Shown: piece after piece, positions 23,344 through 32,049 of the stretch | How the letters are laid out: each line of letters begins with the position of its first letter | Numbering within the stretch: the first letter of the stretch is position 1 | DNA from: CAIYOL01 sp964494805 | Lineage (GTDB): Bacteria > Planctomycetota > Phycisphaerae > Sedimentisphaerales > Anaerobacaceae | Assembly (NCBI GenBank): GCA_964494805.1 | Contig: CAZBST010000016.1 | Coordinates: 1-39,423 of the forward strand | Reading direction: 5' to 3' | Length of the DNA: 39,423 nt | Made by a program: the position numbers and the translations under genes | The notes under the pieces: model-generated | Told to the model about the DNA's origin: nothing | The model's database searches: none | Seen by the model: the letters and a program-made list of their open reading frames with translations, nothing else

Positions 23344-23565
23344 ATGAAAAAAGATATACATCCAAAATATCAAAGGGTAGTGGTTCATTGCGGCTGCGGC
23401 AATACTTTCGAGACTTTCAGCACGGCAGAAGAAATACACGCTGAAATCTGTTCGATGTGCCATCCTTTCTATACGGGCAAGCAGAAATTCGTCGATACCG
23501 CAGGACGGATAGAGCGGTTCCAAAAGAAATACGGCAAAGATTACTTCAAGAAAAAAGATAAATAA
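23344..23565 (+). CDS. rpmE: 50S ribosomal protein L31
   Basis: 73 residues from the ATG at 23344, beginning MKKDIHPKYQRVVVHCGCGN. Codons further upstream in the same open frame lie before the likely promoter. It carries the zinc-binding set of type A bL31: CGC (CxC) at 16-18 and CSMCHPFYTG (CxxC) around 37-40, followed by KFVDTAGRIERF. So this is the zinc-containing form. It precedes prfA by 104 bases, a common bacterial neighbourhood. Confidence 0.96.
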   Translation: MKKDIHPKYQRVVVHCGCGNTFETFSTAEEIHAEICSMCHPFYTGKQKFVDTAGRIERFQKKYGKDYFKKKDK

Positions 23566-23669
23566 CAGCTGACTTTCCAGTTGTAATGGCATTTAGCGTT
23601 TAATTTTCTTCTTCTATCCGTTATTTTTACCTTCGCAAAGGCCGTTCTCCGTAAGGAGTCCATAGGACT

Positions 23670-24758
23670 ATGGCTGAAGAAAAAAGCACTCTTTTAGCAA
23701 AACTCGATGAAATCGAGCTCCGCTACAGTGAAATCGAAAAGCAAATTGCTGACCCGGCAATCGCCGGTGATTCAGCTAAGCTGATATCGCTTGCCAAAGA
23801 GCAAGGTAAGCTGAAAACAATCGTTACAAAATACCGCGAATACAAAAAAACAACAGCTGGCTTAGAAGATGCCAAACACATATTAAAAGACGCCACCGCA
23901 GACGAAGATTTCAAAAACCTAGCAAAAGAAGAAGTCAGCCAGCTTGAAGCCAAAAAGAAATCGCTTCTCGAAGAAACTCAAAATATCCTCCTATCAGGCG
24001 ATGAGATGGGTATTGATTCAGTCATAATGGAAATACGTGCAGGCACCGGCGGCGAAGAAGCCGCCTTGTTTGCACGCGATTTATACAATATGTACACAAA
24101 ATATGCTGAAGGGCGCAAGTGGAAAATCGAAAATCTGAGTTTTGGTGCAACGGAAAAGGGTGGCTTTCGCGAAGTTATATTCGGCGTCAAAGGCCGAGGA
24201 GTATGGTCTGAATTAGGCTACGAGGCAGGCGGACATCGTGTTCAACGCGTCCCGGTAACCGAAGCACAGGGCAGAATTCACACTTCTGCCGCAACAGTTG
24301 CTGTACTGCCTGAGCCGGAAGAGCCTGATATTCAGATTGCTGACAGCGATGTCATTGAACATGTCAGCCGGTCGGGCGGCCCCGGCGGACAAAGCGTTAA
24401 CAAGCTCAGCAGTGCCATTAAACTCGAACATATACCAACAGGGATTACCGTCAATATGCAGGAGGATAAAAGTCAGCATAAAAACCGTGCCAAGGCATGG
24501 CGAATCCTCAGGAGTAGGGTTTACGAATACCACCGGAGCAAAAAAAGAGCACAGCGCGATTCACAGCGTAAAACTATGATTGGCTCAGGCGACAGGTCTG
24601 AAAAAATAAGGACCTACAACTTCCCGCAAAATCGCGTCACCGACCACAGAATCAACTTGTCTCTTTACAACCTCGATAAAATAATGGCCGGTGATATGGA
24701 TGAGCTTATCGTTGCACTGAAAGATTACGACAGACAACAGCGGCTGAAAAATCTGTAA
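23670..24758 (+). CDS. prfA: peptide chain release factor 1
   Basis: 362 residues, the usual RF1 length. It recognises UAA and UAG and triggers peptide release. The peptidyl-hydrolysis motif GGQ is at 239-241 (RSGGPGGQSVNK). The anticodon-like tripeptide is PVT at 195-197 (RVPVTE) where most RF1 have PAT or PVT. The HTSAATVAVLPE stretch confirms RF1 rather than RF2. AAGGAG lies upstream of the ATG. No frameshift is needed. Unlike in many bacteria, prmC does not follow; a fusion gene of unusual domain make-up does. Confidence 0.97.
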   Translation: MAEEKSTLLAKLDEIELRYSEIEKQIADPAIAGDSAKLISLAKEQGKLKTIVTKYREYKKTTAGLEDAKHILKDATADEDFKNLAKEEVSQLEAKKKSLLEETQNILLSGDEMGIDSVIMEIRAGTGGEEAALFARDLYNMYTKYAEGRKWKIENLSFGATEKGGFREVIFGVKGRGVWSELGYEAGGHRVQRVPVTEAQGRIHTSAATVAVLPEPEEPDIQIADSDVIEHVSRSGGPGGQSVNKLSSAIKLEHIPTGITVNMQEDKSQHKNRAKAWRILRSRVYEYHRSKKRAQRDSQRKTMIGSGDRSEKIRTYNFPQNRVTDHRINLSLYNLDKIMAGDMDELIVALKDYDRQQRLKNL

Positions 24759-24783
24759 TAGACCCTAAGAGGTCTGGTGTCTT

Positions 24784-25869
24784 ATGATAATCGTTGTTAC
24801 CGGAATGGTTGGCGTTGATAAAAAGAGCTACCTTCAGCAAGTATGTCAATTCGCCGCCAGCAAAGACAAAAAAGTGCTTTTATGCAATGTCGGCGAAATG
24901 ATGTATGCTGAAGCGCCGGATATTCCAAACGGTAAAATCCTTGATATACCGATGAAAAGATTAAGTTCGCTTCGCCGCAGCGTTTTCAAAGACATCATCG
25001 CAAAAGCCCAAAAGACCCCCAACCTGATTGTCAATACCCACGCAACCTTCCGCTGGCGGCACGGGCTGTTCCCGGCAGTGGACTTCGACCAGATGCGCCA
25101 GCTTGGCGCAGATATGTATATTTGTTTGATTGACGGCGTCGTCGCTCTGCACACACGACTCATCGACGAGCACTCCGTAGAACATTCTCTCAAAGATTTG
25201 ATTGTCTGGCGGGAAGAAGAAATCATCGGCACAGAAATGCTTTGTAAGGGAGTTAACGAATCGGTCCCCTTTTATTGCCTTGCCCGCGGGGCCGAAGAGG
25301 AAACCATCGAAACATTTTATAGACTTGTTTTTGAAAGCCAAGGCAAAAAAGCATATCTGAGTTTTCCTATGACCCACGTTGTCGATATGAAAAATGTTCG
25401 AGAAGAAATCAACGAGTTTCGGCAATCGATGAAAAAACTTTTTATCTGCTTTGACCCCGCTGATTTGGAAGAATCATATTTGCCGCTTTACGCACATAAA
25501 GCCGCCGAACAAGGGGCATATCTTGTCGAGGCCACAGCTCTGGGGCAAAAAGTCCAGCTGGACCTAAGTCAGGTACAGCAAATCGAGCGCGACATCAACA
25601 GCCAGATATACGCCCGGGATTTTTTGCTGATTGACCAGTCAGATATGATAATCAGCTTTATCCCGGCGTTGGCCGACGGCCGGGCCACAGTATCCAGCGG
25701 CGTTGAAAGAGAGCTTCAGCACGCCCACGAAGCCGCAAAAGAAGTCTTCGTCATCTGGACGGCAAAACAAACCCCTTCGGTTTTCGTCACTCAAACCGCC
25801 ACAAAAGTTTTTAACAGTACAGATGAGACAATGTCATTTTTCAAAAATAAAGGATACATAAAAAAGTGA
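24784..25869 (+). CDS. archaeal-type adenylate-kinase-like domain fused to a nucleoside-deoxyribosyltransferase-like domain
   Basis: 361 residues in two parts. Residues 1-190 resemble archaeal adenylate kinase AdkA: VVTGMVGVDKKSY at the P-loop, LLCNVGEMMYAEA, a SLRRSVFKDIIA helix, LIVNTHATFRWRHGLFP (Asp-like strand and lid), and MYICLIDGVVALHTRLIDE. The P-loop glycine before Lys is replaced by Asp, so catalysis is uncertain. Residues 190-361 are alpha/beta (KAYLSFPMTHV start; DMIISFIPALADGRATVSSGVERELQHA; KEVFVIW end), similar to nucleoside 2-deoxyribosyltransferases, where a Glu such as E308 or E310 would be the nucleophile. It overlaps deoC, whose product acts on deoxyribose phosphate, so deoxynucleoside salvage is a plausible role. 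The domain calls are by eye. Confidence 0.62.
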   Translation: MIIVVTGMVGVDKKSYLQQVCQFAASKDKKVLLCNVGEMMYAEAPDIPNGKILDIPMKRLSSLRRSVFKDIIAKAQKTPNLIVNTHATFRWRHGLFPAVDFDQMRQLGADMYICLIDGVVALHTRLIDEHSVEHSLKDLIVWREEEIIGTEMLCKGVNESVPFYCLARGAEEETIETFYRLVFESQGKKAYLSFPMTHVVDMKNVREEINEFRQSMKKLFICFDPADLEESYLPLYAHKAAEQGAYLVEATALGQKVQLDLSQVQQIERDINSQIYARDFLLIDQSDMIISFIPALADGRATVSSGVERELQHAHEAAKEVFVIWTAKQTPSVFVTQTATKVFNSTDETMSFFKNKGYIKK

Positions 25870-26555
25870 TGGACATAAAAGAAAAGCAATTAGCAGCTTG
25901 TATCGACCATACGCTACTAAGTGCAACGGCCACAAGTGAGCAAATCAAAATACTTTGTCAGCAGGCCAGAGACTACAGTTTCTGCACGGTATTCGTTAAT
26001 CCACGATGGATAGCTACGGCGGCAGAAGAATTACATGGCAGCAAAACACAAGTCGGCAGCGTGGTCAGCTTTCCGCTCGGAACCGATTCCACCAAAATCA
26101 AGATCGCACAGGCCGAAGATTATATCTTTGCTGGTGCCGATGAGATTGATATGGTCGCTGATTTGGCTGCGATAATCGAGGGTGATGCAAAATACCTATC
26201 CAACCAATTTCTGGCGGTATTGAAGGTTTGTCGCTCGATGAAGCCGGCCGTTTGTCTGAAAGTCATAATCGAAGCAGCAGCCCTTACACGTGAACAAAAA
26301 ATATTTGCCTGCCGAATCGCAGATGAAGCTGGCGTCGATTTTGTAAAGACAAGCACAGGGATGAACTCTGCCGGCGGAGCAACCGTGGAAGATGTGAAAT
26401 TAATGAAAGAATACGCTCCAAATTGTAAAGTAAAGGCATCCGGCGGAATAAGAACCGCAAAACAGGCCCTCGAAATGCTGGATGCCGGAGCCGATAGAAT
26501 AGGTACCTCTTCAGGGGTACAGATTATAAACGAATTCAAAACAGGTCGATTATAA
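25869..26555 (+). CDS. deoC: deoxyribose-phosphate aldolase
   Basis: 228 residues, class I aldolase that splits 2-deoxyribose 5-phosphate into glyceraldehyde 3-phosphate and acetaldehyde. Counting from the ATG at 25869 (the adjacent GTG at 25866 is an alternative start): the acidic residues of ADEIDMVAD (about 91-98), the Schiff-base Lys160 (DFVKTSTG) and Lys189 (KASGGIRT), which lowers the lysine pKa. IDHTLL near the N-terminus is the family signature. Its first base is the last base of the upstream stop (TGATG), so it is translationally coupled to the adenylate-kinase-like/deoxyribosyltransferase-like gene. Confidence 0.96.
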   Translation: MDIKEKQLAACIDHTLLSATATSEQIKILCQQARDYSFCTVFVNPRWIATAAEELHGSKTQVGSVVSFPLGTDSTKIKIAQAEDYIFAGADEIDMVADLAAIIEGDAKYLSNQFLAVLKVCRSMKPAVCLKVIIEAAALTREQKIFACRIADEAGVDFVKTSTGMNSAGGATVEDVKLMKEYAPNCKVKASGGIRTAKQALEMLDAGADRIGTSSGVQIINEFKTGRL

Positions 26556-27994
26556 TGACAACTGCGGCGGTAATCGAAAAACACAAAAACATCACCTGCA
26601 ACTTGCATTACAGGAAAATCCTTGCTTCTGTGAACTTGCCGGCTTTAAGTGAAATTTGCGCACGCCTGAAATCACCTTCGATTCTCGGCGGCAACCCTTC
26701 TAAAAAAGACGCAGACAGGTTCAGCTACTGGGCCGCCGAACCGAAAGATGTATTTGAATTCCGAACCGGTCAAAAAGACCCATTTGAAAAACTCCAGTAT
26801 GCTCTGGACAAATATAAGCTTGAAAGAGACTATCTAAACAGCTTACCGAAAGGAATTTTCTGCGGCGGATGGATTGGGTATTTCAGCTATGAACTCGGCC
26901 GATACATCGAAAAGCTGCCGGAAACAACCCTGGACGACCTCCAAATACCGCTGATTCGGTTGTGCTTTTACGACCGAGTTATCGTCTACGACCATATTGA
27001 AGATAACTTTTGGCTGATTGCTCTACAGCTTTCAAATGATATCGAAACGCCGGATGAGAAGTTAGCAGGTCTCGAACAACTATTGGCTGAATCTCAAAAG
27101 ATTACCGTTCCATCACCGCACTTTTTTGACTTTGATAATATTGATTTCTCACAAATCCGATGTAACATAGACAAAAATTATTACTTCAACGCAATTGAGA
27201 AAATAAAACGCTATATTTATGACGGTGACGTCTATCAAATCAATTTTTCGCAGCGATTTGAGTGTGATTATAATGCCAGACCAATAGAACTTTTCCACTG
27301 GCAAAACCATTTCAACCCAAGCCCCTACGCAGCTTACATCGACGCCGGCAGGTTTCATATCGTCAGCGCGTCACCCGAAATGTTCATAACAATTAATGAT
27401 GGCACCATCAGTACCAAGCCGATTAAAGGCACCCGCCCGCGAATTAGCGAAACCTCCATAGATGCCAGAAACTTCAATGAGCTTATTAATAGTGAAAAGG
27501 AGCAGGCAGAGCTTAATATGATAATCGATTTGGAGCGAAACGACGTAGCCAAAATCTGCGAATGCGGAACCAGAAAAGTGATTCAGCCGCGAACAATTGA
27601 AAGCTATCCAACAGTCTTTCACGCAGTGGCAACCGTGGCTGGCCAGCTTAGAAAGGAAATCACGTTCTGCGCTTGTTTGAAAGCTATGTTCCCCGGCGGT
27701 TCTATCACAGGCGCTCCCAAAATCCGCTCTATGGAAATCATTGACGAAACCGAACCGACAGCCAGAGGCGTTTATACCGGCAGCATCGGCTTTTTAGGTA
27801 TCGACAGAAGTGCCTGCTTGAATATCGCCATACGAACGATTATCATCAAGGACAATACGGCTTTCGCGCAAACTGGCGGCGGAATAGTCGCAGATTCCGA
27901 CCCGCAGGCCGAATGGGCCGAAACCATTACAAAGGCGAGAGCATTATTAGCAGGAATAAATAGCGCACAGCAGGTAGCGGATAGCGTAGAGTAA
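26555..27994 (+). CDS. pabB: aminodeoxychorismate synthase component I
   Basis: 479 residues of the chorismate-binding family. The diagnostic PIKGTRPR (Lys291) fits PabB, since anthranilate synthases have PIAGT. The C-terminal GGSITGAPKIRSMEIID, TARGVYTGSIGF, NIAIRTI and QTGGGIVADSDPQAEWAE motifs bind chorismate. It makes 4-amino-4-deoxychorismate for folate synthesis, normally with glutaminase PabA, which is not in this window. The ATG overlaps the deoC stop (TAATG) and pabC follows immediately with no gap. Confidence 0.95.
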   Translation: MTTAAVIEKHKNITCNLHYRKILASVNLPALSEICARLKSPSILGGNPSKKDADRFSYWAAEPKDVFEFRTGQKDPFEKLQYALDKYKLERDYLNSLPKGIFCGGWIGYFSYELGRYIEKLPETTLDDLQIPLIRLCFYDRVIVYDHIEDNFWLIALQLSNDIETPDEKLAGLEQLLAESQKITVPSPHFFDFDNIDFSQIRCNIDKNYYFNAIEKIKRYIYDGDVYQINFSQRFECDYNARPIELFHWQNHFNPSPYAAYIDAGRFHIVSASPEMFITINDGTISTKPIKGTRPRISETSIDARNFNELINSEKEQAELNMIIDLERNDVAKICECGTRKVIQPRTIESYPTVFHAVATVAGQLRKEITFCACLKAMFPGGSITGAPKIRSMEIIDETEPTARGVYTGSIGFLGIDRSACLNIAIRTIIIKDNTAFAQTGGGIVADSDPQAEWAETITKARALLAGINSAQQVADSVE

Positions 27995-28855
27995 ATGGAG
28001 AAGGTTTTTCTAAATGACAAATTAGTCGACGCTGACAAAGCCAGCGTGTCCGTCACCGACAGCGGGCTTCTGTATGGGGCTGGTTTGTTTGAGACGATGC
28101 GAAGTTATAACGGTGTGGTCTTTTCACTCAAAGACCATTTAGACCGGCTCTTTTTCAGCGCACGCGCCTTGTCGATAAACAACACATACAACAGAGAATA
28201 TATATCTGACGCCATTTATAAGGTTCTCAAGGCAAACAAATTAACCGATGCACGATTGCGGTTAACCTTGACCGGCGGACCGATGTCCGAACCCGAGGAG
28301 AAGCGTAAATCTACACTTCTTATCGCTGCCACAAAATTACAACCCTACCCGCCCGAATACTATAAAAATGGTGTTCTCGTGGTATTGAGCCCCTTTAGAC
28401 AGAACACCGCTGAGCCAATCTACGGGCATAAAACAACAAGCTATTTCTCGCGCATGCTTGCACTCAAATCAGCACATCAAAAAGGGGCCGCCGAAGCATT
28501 ATGGTTCACCGTAGATAACCGCCTTGCGGAGGGCTGTATAAGCAATGTATTTTTGGTCAAGGATTCAGCTCTTTACACCCCGCCGATTGAAACGCCGGTC
28601 CTTGCAGGAGTATCAAGGAAGACCGTTTTTCAAATCGCCTTAAAAAATTCCATTGAATTTATCGAAAAAAACCTCTACATATCCGATTTGCTGGATGCCG
28701 ATGAGGTCTTCCTGACGAACGTGATTATGCAGATTTTACCGGTAAATAGCATAGAAAAGCATACGGTTGGTAGTAGAAAGCCTGGGCCGTTGACTAAAAA
28801 ACTGCAAAAAAAGTTCGATGAATGTATCAAAACCGAGTGCAGAAAAAGCAAATGA
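27995..28855 (+). CDS. pabC: 4-amino-4-deoxychorismate lyase (class IV PLP aminotransferase fold)
   Basis: 286 residues. The PLP Lys is K146 (IYGHKTTSYFSR), with TDSGLLYGAGLFETMR near the N-terminus and NRLAEGCISNVFLV (Glu179) as in the class IV fold. It removes pyruvate from aminodeoxychorismate to give p-aminobenzoate. The family also holds branched-chain and D-amino-acid aminotransferases; the call rests on its position directly after pabB, with no intergenic base. Its stop overlaps the following Nif3-family start (ATGA). Confidence 0.88.
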   Translation: MEKVFLNDKLVDADKASVSVTDSGLLYGAGLFETMRSYNGVVFSLKDHLDRLFFSARALSINNTYNREYISDAIYKVLKANKLTDARLRLTLTGGPMSEPEEKRKSTLLIAATKLQPYPPEYYKNGVLVVLSPFRQNTAEPIYGHKTTSYFSRMLALKSAHQKGAAEALWFTVDNRLAEGCISNVFLVKDSALYTPPIETPVLAGVSRKTVFQIALKNSIEFIEKNLYISDLLDADEVFLTNVIMQILPVNSIEKHTVGSRKPGPLTKKLQKKFDECIKTECRKSK

Positions 28856-29955
28856 AGATAAAAGACGTTGCAGACAAAATCGAAAAAATAGCCCCGCTCA
28901 AACTGGCACAGGGTTGGGACAATGTCGGACTGCTTATCGGCGACCCACAGCGAAATGTGAAAAATATCCTGCTGACTATCGATATCACAAAAGAGGTGCT
29001 GGCTGAGGCAAAGAGATTAAGAACGGATTTAATTATAAGTTATCATCCTGTCATCTGGGACGGCCTGAAGAAAATCAATAGAGACAATATTGTTTACGAT
29101 TTGATTCAGGCCGGCATCGCGGTCTTTTCCGTACATACCGCTCTGGACGCCGCTGCTGGCGGCGTAAACGATGGCCTTGCGGAAATTATCAGCATTATCG
29201 ACGGCAAACCAATTGGCGACTACGTGGAAAACCCGCAGGGCAACAATTACAAACTCGTTGTCTTCATCCCCGCCAAATCGGCCGCCAAAGTTGCAAATGC
29301 TGTTTTTGCCGCTGGTGCAGGGGCAATCGGAAACTACAGCAACTGCGGCTTCACCGCCGAAGGAACAGGCACCTTTCTGCCCCTGGCCGGCGCCAGACCT
29401 GCCATCGGCAAAAAATGGAAATTAGAAAAAGTTCCAGAGATAAGGTTCGAAACAATTGTGCCTGCCGAAAAACTTACCGGCTGTATAGCTGCAATGAAAA
29501 AAGCACATCCATACGAAGAACCGGCTTTTGATGTTTTTAAACTCTATAACAGTCAAAGCAAATTCGGCTTAGGCAGAATCGGCAAACTGAAAAAGCCGAT
29601 GAAGCTGAATAAAATCCTCGAAAGAATAAAAAAACACACCGGCGCCAAAGCATTCGGAATCGTCGGAAATCAAAACCGACTGATAAAAACCGCTGCGGTT
29701 TGTGCCGGCTCGTGCGGCAAAATAATCAACTCGATTATCGCTGCAAAGGCCGACCTTTATCTTACCGGTGAATTGAAGCATCACCAGGCCCTGGCCGCAC
29801 AAGAAGCAAATCTTACCTGCATTTGCCTCAGCCATAGCGTTTCTGAACGCTTCATATTGAAGAAATTCGCCAACAAGATGCAAAAGCAGCTAAAACAGGC
29901 AACAATCAAGATAAGCAAAAAAGATACAGACCCGTTTAAATGGAAAATCCTATGA
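28852..29955 (+). CDS. Nif3-like dinuclear metal-centre protein
   Basis: 367 residues from the ATG at 28852, which overlaps the pabC stop by four bases; the ATG at 28822 would lie well inside pabC. Nif3/GTP cyclohydrolase 1 type 2 family: GWDNVGLLIGD, the metal-binding SYHPVIWDGLKKI, VHTALDAAAGGVND, and C-terminal GELKHHQALAA and CLSHSVSE. The middle part (KLVVFIPAKSAAKVANAVFAAGAGAIGNYSNC to KAHPYEEPAFDVF) is the CutA/PII-like insert typical of long members. These form toroidal hexamers. Function is uncertain; some are proposed GTP cyclohydrolases. Cotranscribed with folate genes. Confidence 0.92.
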   Translation: MKIKDVADKIEKIAPLKLAQGWDNVGLLIGDPQRNVKNILLTIDITKEVLAEAKRLRTDLIISYHPVIWDGLKKINRDNIVYDLIQAGIAVFSVHTALDAAAGGVNDGLAEIISIIDGKPIGDYVENPQGNNYKLVVFIPAKSAAKVANAVFAAGAGAIGNYSNCGFTAEGTGTFLPLAGARPAIGKKWKLEKVPEIRFETIVPAEKLTGCIAAMKKAHPYEEPAFDVFKLYNSQSKFGLGRIGKLKKPMKLNKILERIKKHTGAKAFGIVGNQNRLIKTAAVCAGSCGKIINSIIAAKADLYLTGELKHHQALAAQEANLTCICLSHSVSERFILKKFANKMQKQLKQATIKISKKDTDPFKWKIL

Positions 29956-30551
29956 CAGAAGAGCACGAACTACAGCCGCAAATCCAGGCAGACATTGAAA
30001 ACCAAACTGATTTATCACAGCCGAATTCTGACGTGACCATCGAATCGGTCACAGAAGCGGTCCTCTTTGCCAGCGACGAGCCACTAAGGGAGACCCGATT
30101 GGCTGACATTATCGGAACAAGTGCTTCACAAATCCGCCGGCACATCAAAAGCCTCAATGACAAATACCAGGCCAACAACAACGCATTCAGGATAGAGCAA
30201 ATCGCCGGCGGCTACCAGATGATGACCCTAAGTCCTTACAATCATTGGCTGCAAAAACTGCTTCGCGAACGGGACACCGGCAAACTAAGTCCCGCAGCAC
30301 TGGAGACACTTGCAATAATCGCATACAAACAGCCGATTATCCGCGCCGACATCGAAACCATCAGAGGCGTTACGGTCGGCGAAATAATTAGAAACCTTAT
30401 GTACAAAGGACTGGTTAAGATTATAGGTCGGGCTGAAGTCGTAGGCAGGCCCCTGCTATACGGAACAACTAAAAAGTTCCTTGAAGTCTTCGGCCTGAAC
30501 TCCCTCAAAGACCTGCCGAAAATCGAAGAGCTTAAAAAACCACCAACTTAG
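29952..30551 (+). CDS. scpB: segregation and condensation protein B
   Basis: 199 residues from the ATG at 29952, which overlaps the previous stop (ATGA); an in-frame ATG at 29940 is an alternative. Kleisin-partner winged-helix protein that, with ScpA and Smc, compacts and segregates the chromosome. Clear ScpB segments: EAVLFASDEPLRETRLADI, FRIEQIAGGYQM, LSPAALETLAIIAYKQPI, RAEVVGRPLLYGTTKKFLEVFGL. An acidic/Gln N-terminal tail is longer than usual. scpA is not present. Last gene of the long operon. Confidence 0.95.
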   Translation: MTEEHELQPQIQADIENQTDLSQPNSDVTIESVTEAVLFASDEPLRETRLADIIGTSASQIRRHIKSLNDKYQANNNAFRIEQIAGGYQMMTLSPYNHWLQKLLRERDTGKLSPAALETLAIIAYKQPIIRADIETIRGVTVGEIIRNLMYKGLVKIIGRAEVVGRPLLYGTTKKFLEVFGLNSLKDLPKIEELKKPPT

Positions 30552-30574
30552 GCCACATATCTTCGCTAATCCAC

Positions 30575-30603
30575 TGTCATTCCCGCGCAAGCGGGAATCC
30601 AGA
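30575..30603. repeat. dispersed palindrome (TGTCATTCCCGC...GCGGGAATCCA)
   Basis: ATTCCCGC/GCGGGAAT arms around GCAA, with flanking TGTC and CCAGA. A closely related copy with compensating changes (ATTCCTGC/GCAGGAAT) is at 37741-37766. I know this type of short palindrome from many unrelated genomes. Confidence 0.6.
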
Positions 30604-30676
30604 CCGTTCAAGAGCATATGGATACTTGCTTTCGGTCATTATAAGAAGGTTATGAAATGGCTTCTCGCCTTTTGCC

Positions 30677-30705
30677 TTTACAAGCCGCCCGGTTGCTGCT
30701 ACAAT
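30677..30705 (+). promoter_or_regulatory. promoter for the 2-oxoacid:ferredoxin oxidoreductase operon
   Basis: -35 TTTACA (30677-30682), 17-base spacer, -10 TACAAT (30700-30705). The start codon of the first gene is at 30716, only 10 bases after the -10 box, and no ribosome binding site lies between. The transcript should be leaderless or nearly so. Confidence 0.6.
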
Positions 30706-30715
30706 CATATACTTT

Positions 30716-30982
30716 ATGGCTGGTAGAATAATAATCAATACTGAGCGCTGCAAAGGCTGCGGCTTATGTGTGCAGGTGTGCCCTAATGGCAGCATTAGCA
30801 TCTCAAAGCAATCCAATAAAAGCGGTTACTTTCCTGCAGAAACAAAAAACACAAACTGCACTGGCTGCGCCGTCTGCGCAATTATCTGCCCTGATGCTGC
30901 AATTGAGGTATATCGTGAGAATAATATTATCGATAAGCCACACAAAAAAACCGCTCCGGATCTAATCAAGGGGAAAAAATGA
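30716..30982 (+). CDS. vorD: 2-oxoacid:ferredoxin oxidoreductase, ferredoxin-like (delta) subunit
   Basis: 88 residues with two 4Fe-4S motifs: CKGCGLCVQVCP and CTGCAVCAIICP. This is the electron-transfer subunit that carries electrons from the thiamine-containing subunit to ferredoxin. Its length and N-terminus (AGRIIINTERC) fit the Kor/Vor delta type. First gene of a four-gene operon (delta, alpha, beta, gamma); the stop overlaps the alpha start (ATGA). The start has no Shine-Dalgarno sequence. Confidence 0.9.
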   Translation: MAGRIIINTERCKGCGLCVQVCPNGSISISKQSNKSGYFPAETKNTNCTGCAVCAIICPDAAIEVYRENNIIDKPHKKTAPDLIKGKK

Positions 30983-32049
30983 GCAAGAGGATTTTAATGT
31001 GTGGCAATGAGGCACTTGCGGAAGCGGCCATTATTGCCTGCCTTGACGCATATTTCGGCTACCCCATTACGCCGCAAAACGAAATCCCTGCATATATGTC
31101 AAAACGGATGCCTGAAGAAGGCAGGGTATTCCTCCAGTGTGAAAGCGAGCTGGCGGCTATCAATATGGTTTTCGGCGCCTCGGCTACCGGCAAAAGAGTG
31201 ATGACAACCTCATCCAGTCCCGGCATCAGCTTAATGCAGGAAGGAATAAGCTATCTGGCAGGCGCAGAATTACCATCCGTCATTGTCAATATTATGCGCG
31301 GCGGCCCTGGACTGGGCAACATCGCCCCGGCTCAAGGTGATTACTTCCAGGCAACTCGCGGCGGCGGACACGGAGACTACAAAACCATCGTACTCGGACC
31401 ATCCAGTGTGCAGGAGCTTGTCGATTGTATGCCGCTGGCCTTTGACCTCGCTGACCAGTACCGCATACCTGTTCTCGTCCTTGCCGACGGCATCCTCGGC
31501 CAGATGATGGAGCCGATAACCTTCAACAAAAACAATCGCCGAAAGCTGCCTGCTAAGGACTGGGCACTAACCGGCGCGAGTAATAGAAAGCAGAATATCG
31601 TCCGCTCCCTCTGGTTAAAAGAAGGCGTGGTAGAACAGCATAACTACGACCTGCAGGCCAAATACAAAGAGATAGAGAAGAACGAGGTCCTCTGCGAACA
31701 ATACGAAGTCAATGACGCGGAAATAGTGGTGGTTGCTTATGGCATTGCCGCCAGGATAGTTCGGGGCGCCGTCAGCAAAGCACGGCAGGAAGGAATCAAA
31801 GTCGGCTGGATACGCCCAATTACTTTATGGCCGTTCCCAACGGAGCAAATACGCAGGGCTGCTGACGATTTTAAGATTTTCCTTACGGTCGAGTTAAGCT
31901 GCGGCCAAATGGTCGAAGATGTAAAACTTACTGTAGCCGGCAAGGTCCCGGTGCTGTTTTATGGCCGGCCCGGTGGCGGAGTGCCGACTGTCGAACAAGT
32001 CTTCGAAAAAATCAAGCAATTAACCTTGCGACCAGAGAACGTAGTATGA
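30979..32049 (+). CDS. vorB: 2-oxoacid:ferredoxin oxidoreductase alpha subunit (VorB/KorA type)
   Basis: 356 residues. It starts GNEALAEAAIIACLDAYFGYPITPQNEI, the signature of the pyrimidine-binding half of these enzymes, with ESELAAINMVFGASATGKRVMTTSSSPG and MRGGPGLGNIAPAQGDYFQATRGGGHGDY. It holds the substrate-pocket part of the heterotetramer, which oxidatively decarboxylates a 2-oxoacid to acyl-CoA and reduces ferredoxin. The length and sequence look like VorB (2-oxoisovalerate) rather than PorA (pyruvate), but 2-oxoglutarate cannot be excluded. Oxygen sensitive, so it points to an anaerobic life. Confidence 0.9.
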   Translation: MSKRILMCGNEALAEAAIIACLDAYFGYPITPQNEIPAYMSKRMPEEGRVFLQCESELAAINMVFGASATGKRVMTTSSSPGISLMQEGISYLAGAELPSVIVNIMRGGPGLGNIAPAQGDYFQATRGGGHGDYKTIVLGPSSVQELVDCMPLAFDLADQYRIPVLVLADGILGQMMEPITFNKNNRRKLPAKDWALTGASNRKQNIVRSLWLKEGVVEQHNYDLQAKYKEIEKNEVLCEQYEVNDAEIVVVAYGIAARIVRGAVSKARQEGIKVGWIRPITLWPFPTEQIRRAADDFKIFLTVELSCGQMVEDVKLTVAGKVPVLFYGRPGGGVPTVEQVFEKIKQLTLRPENVV

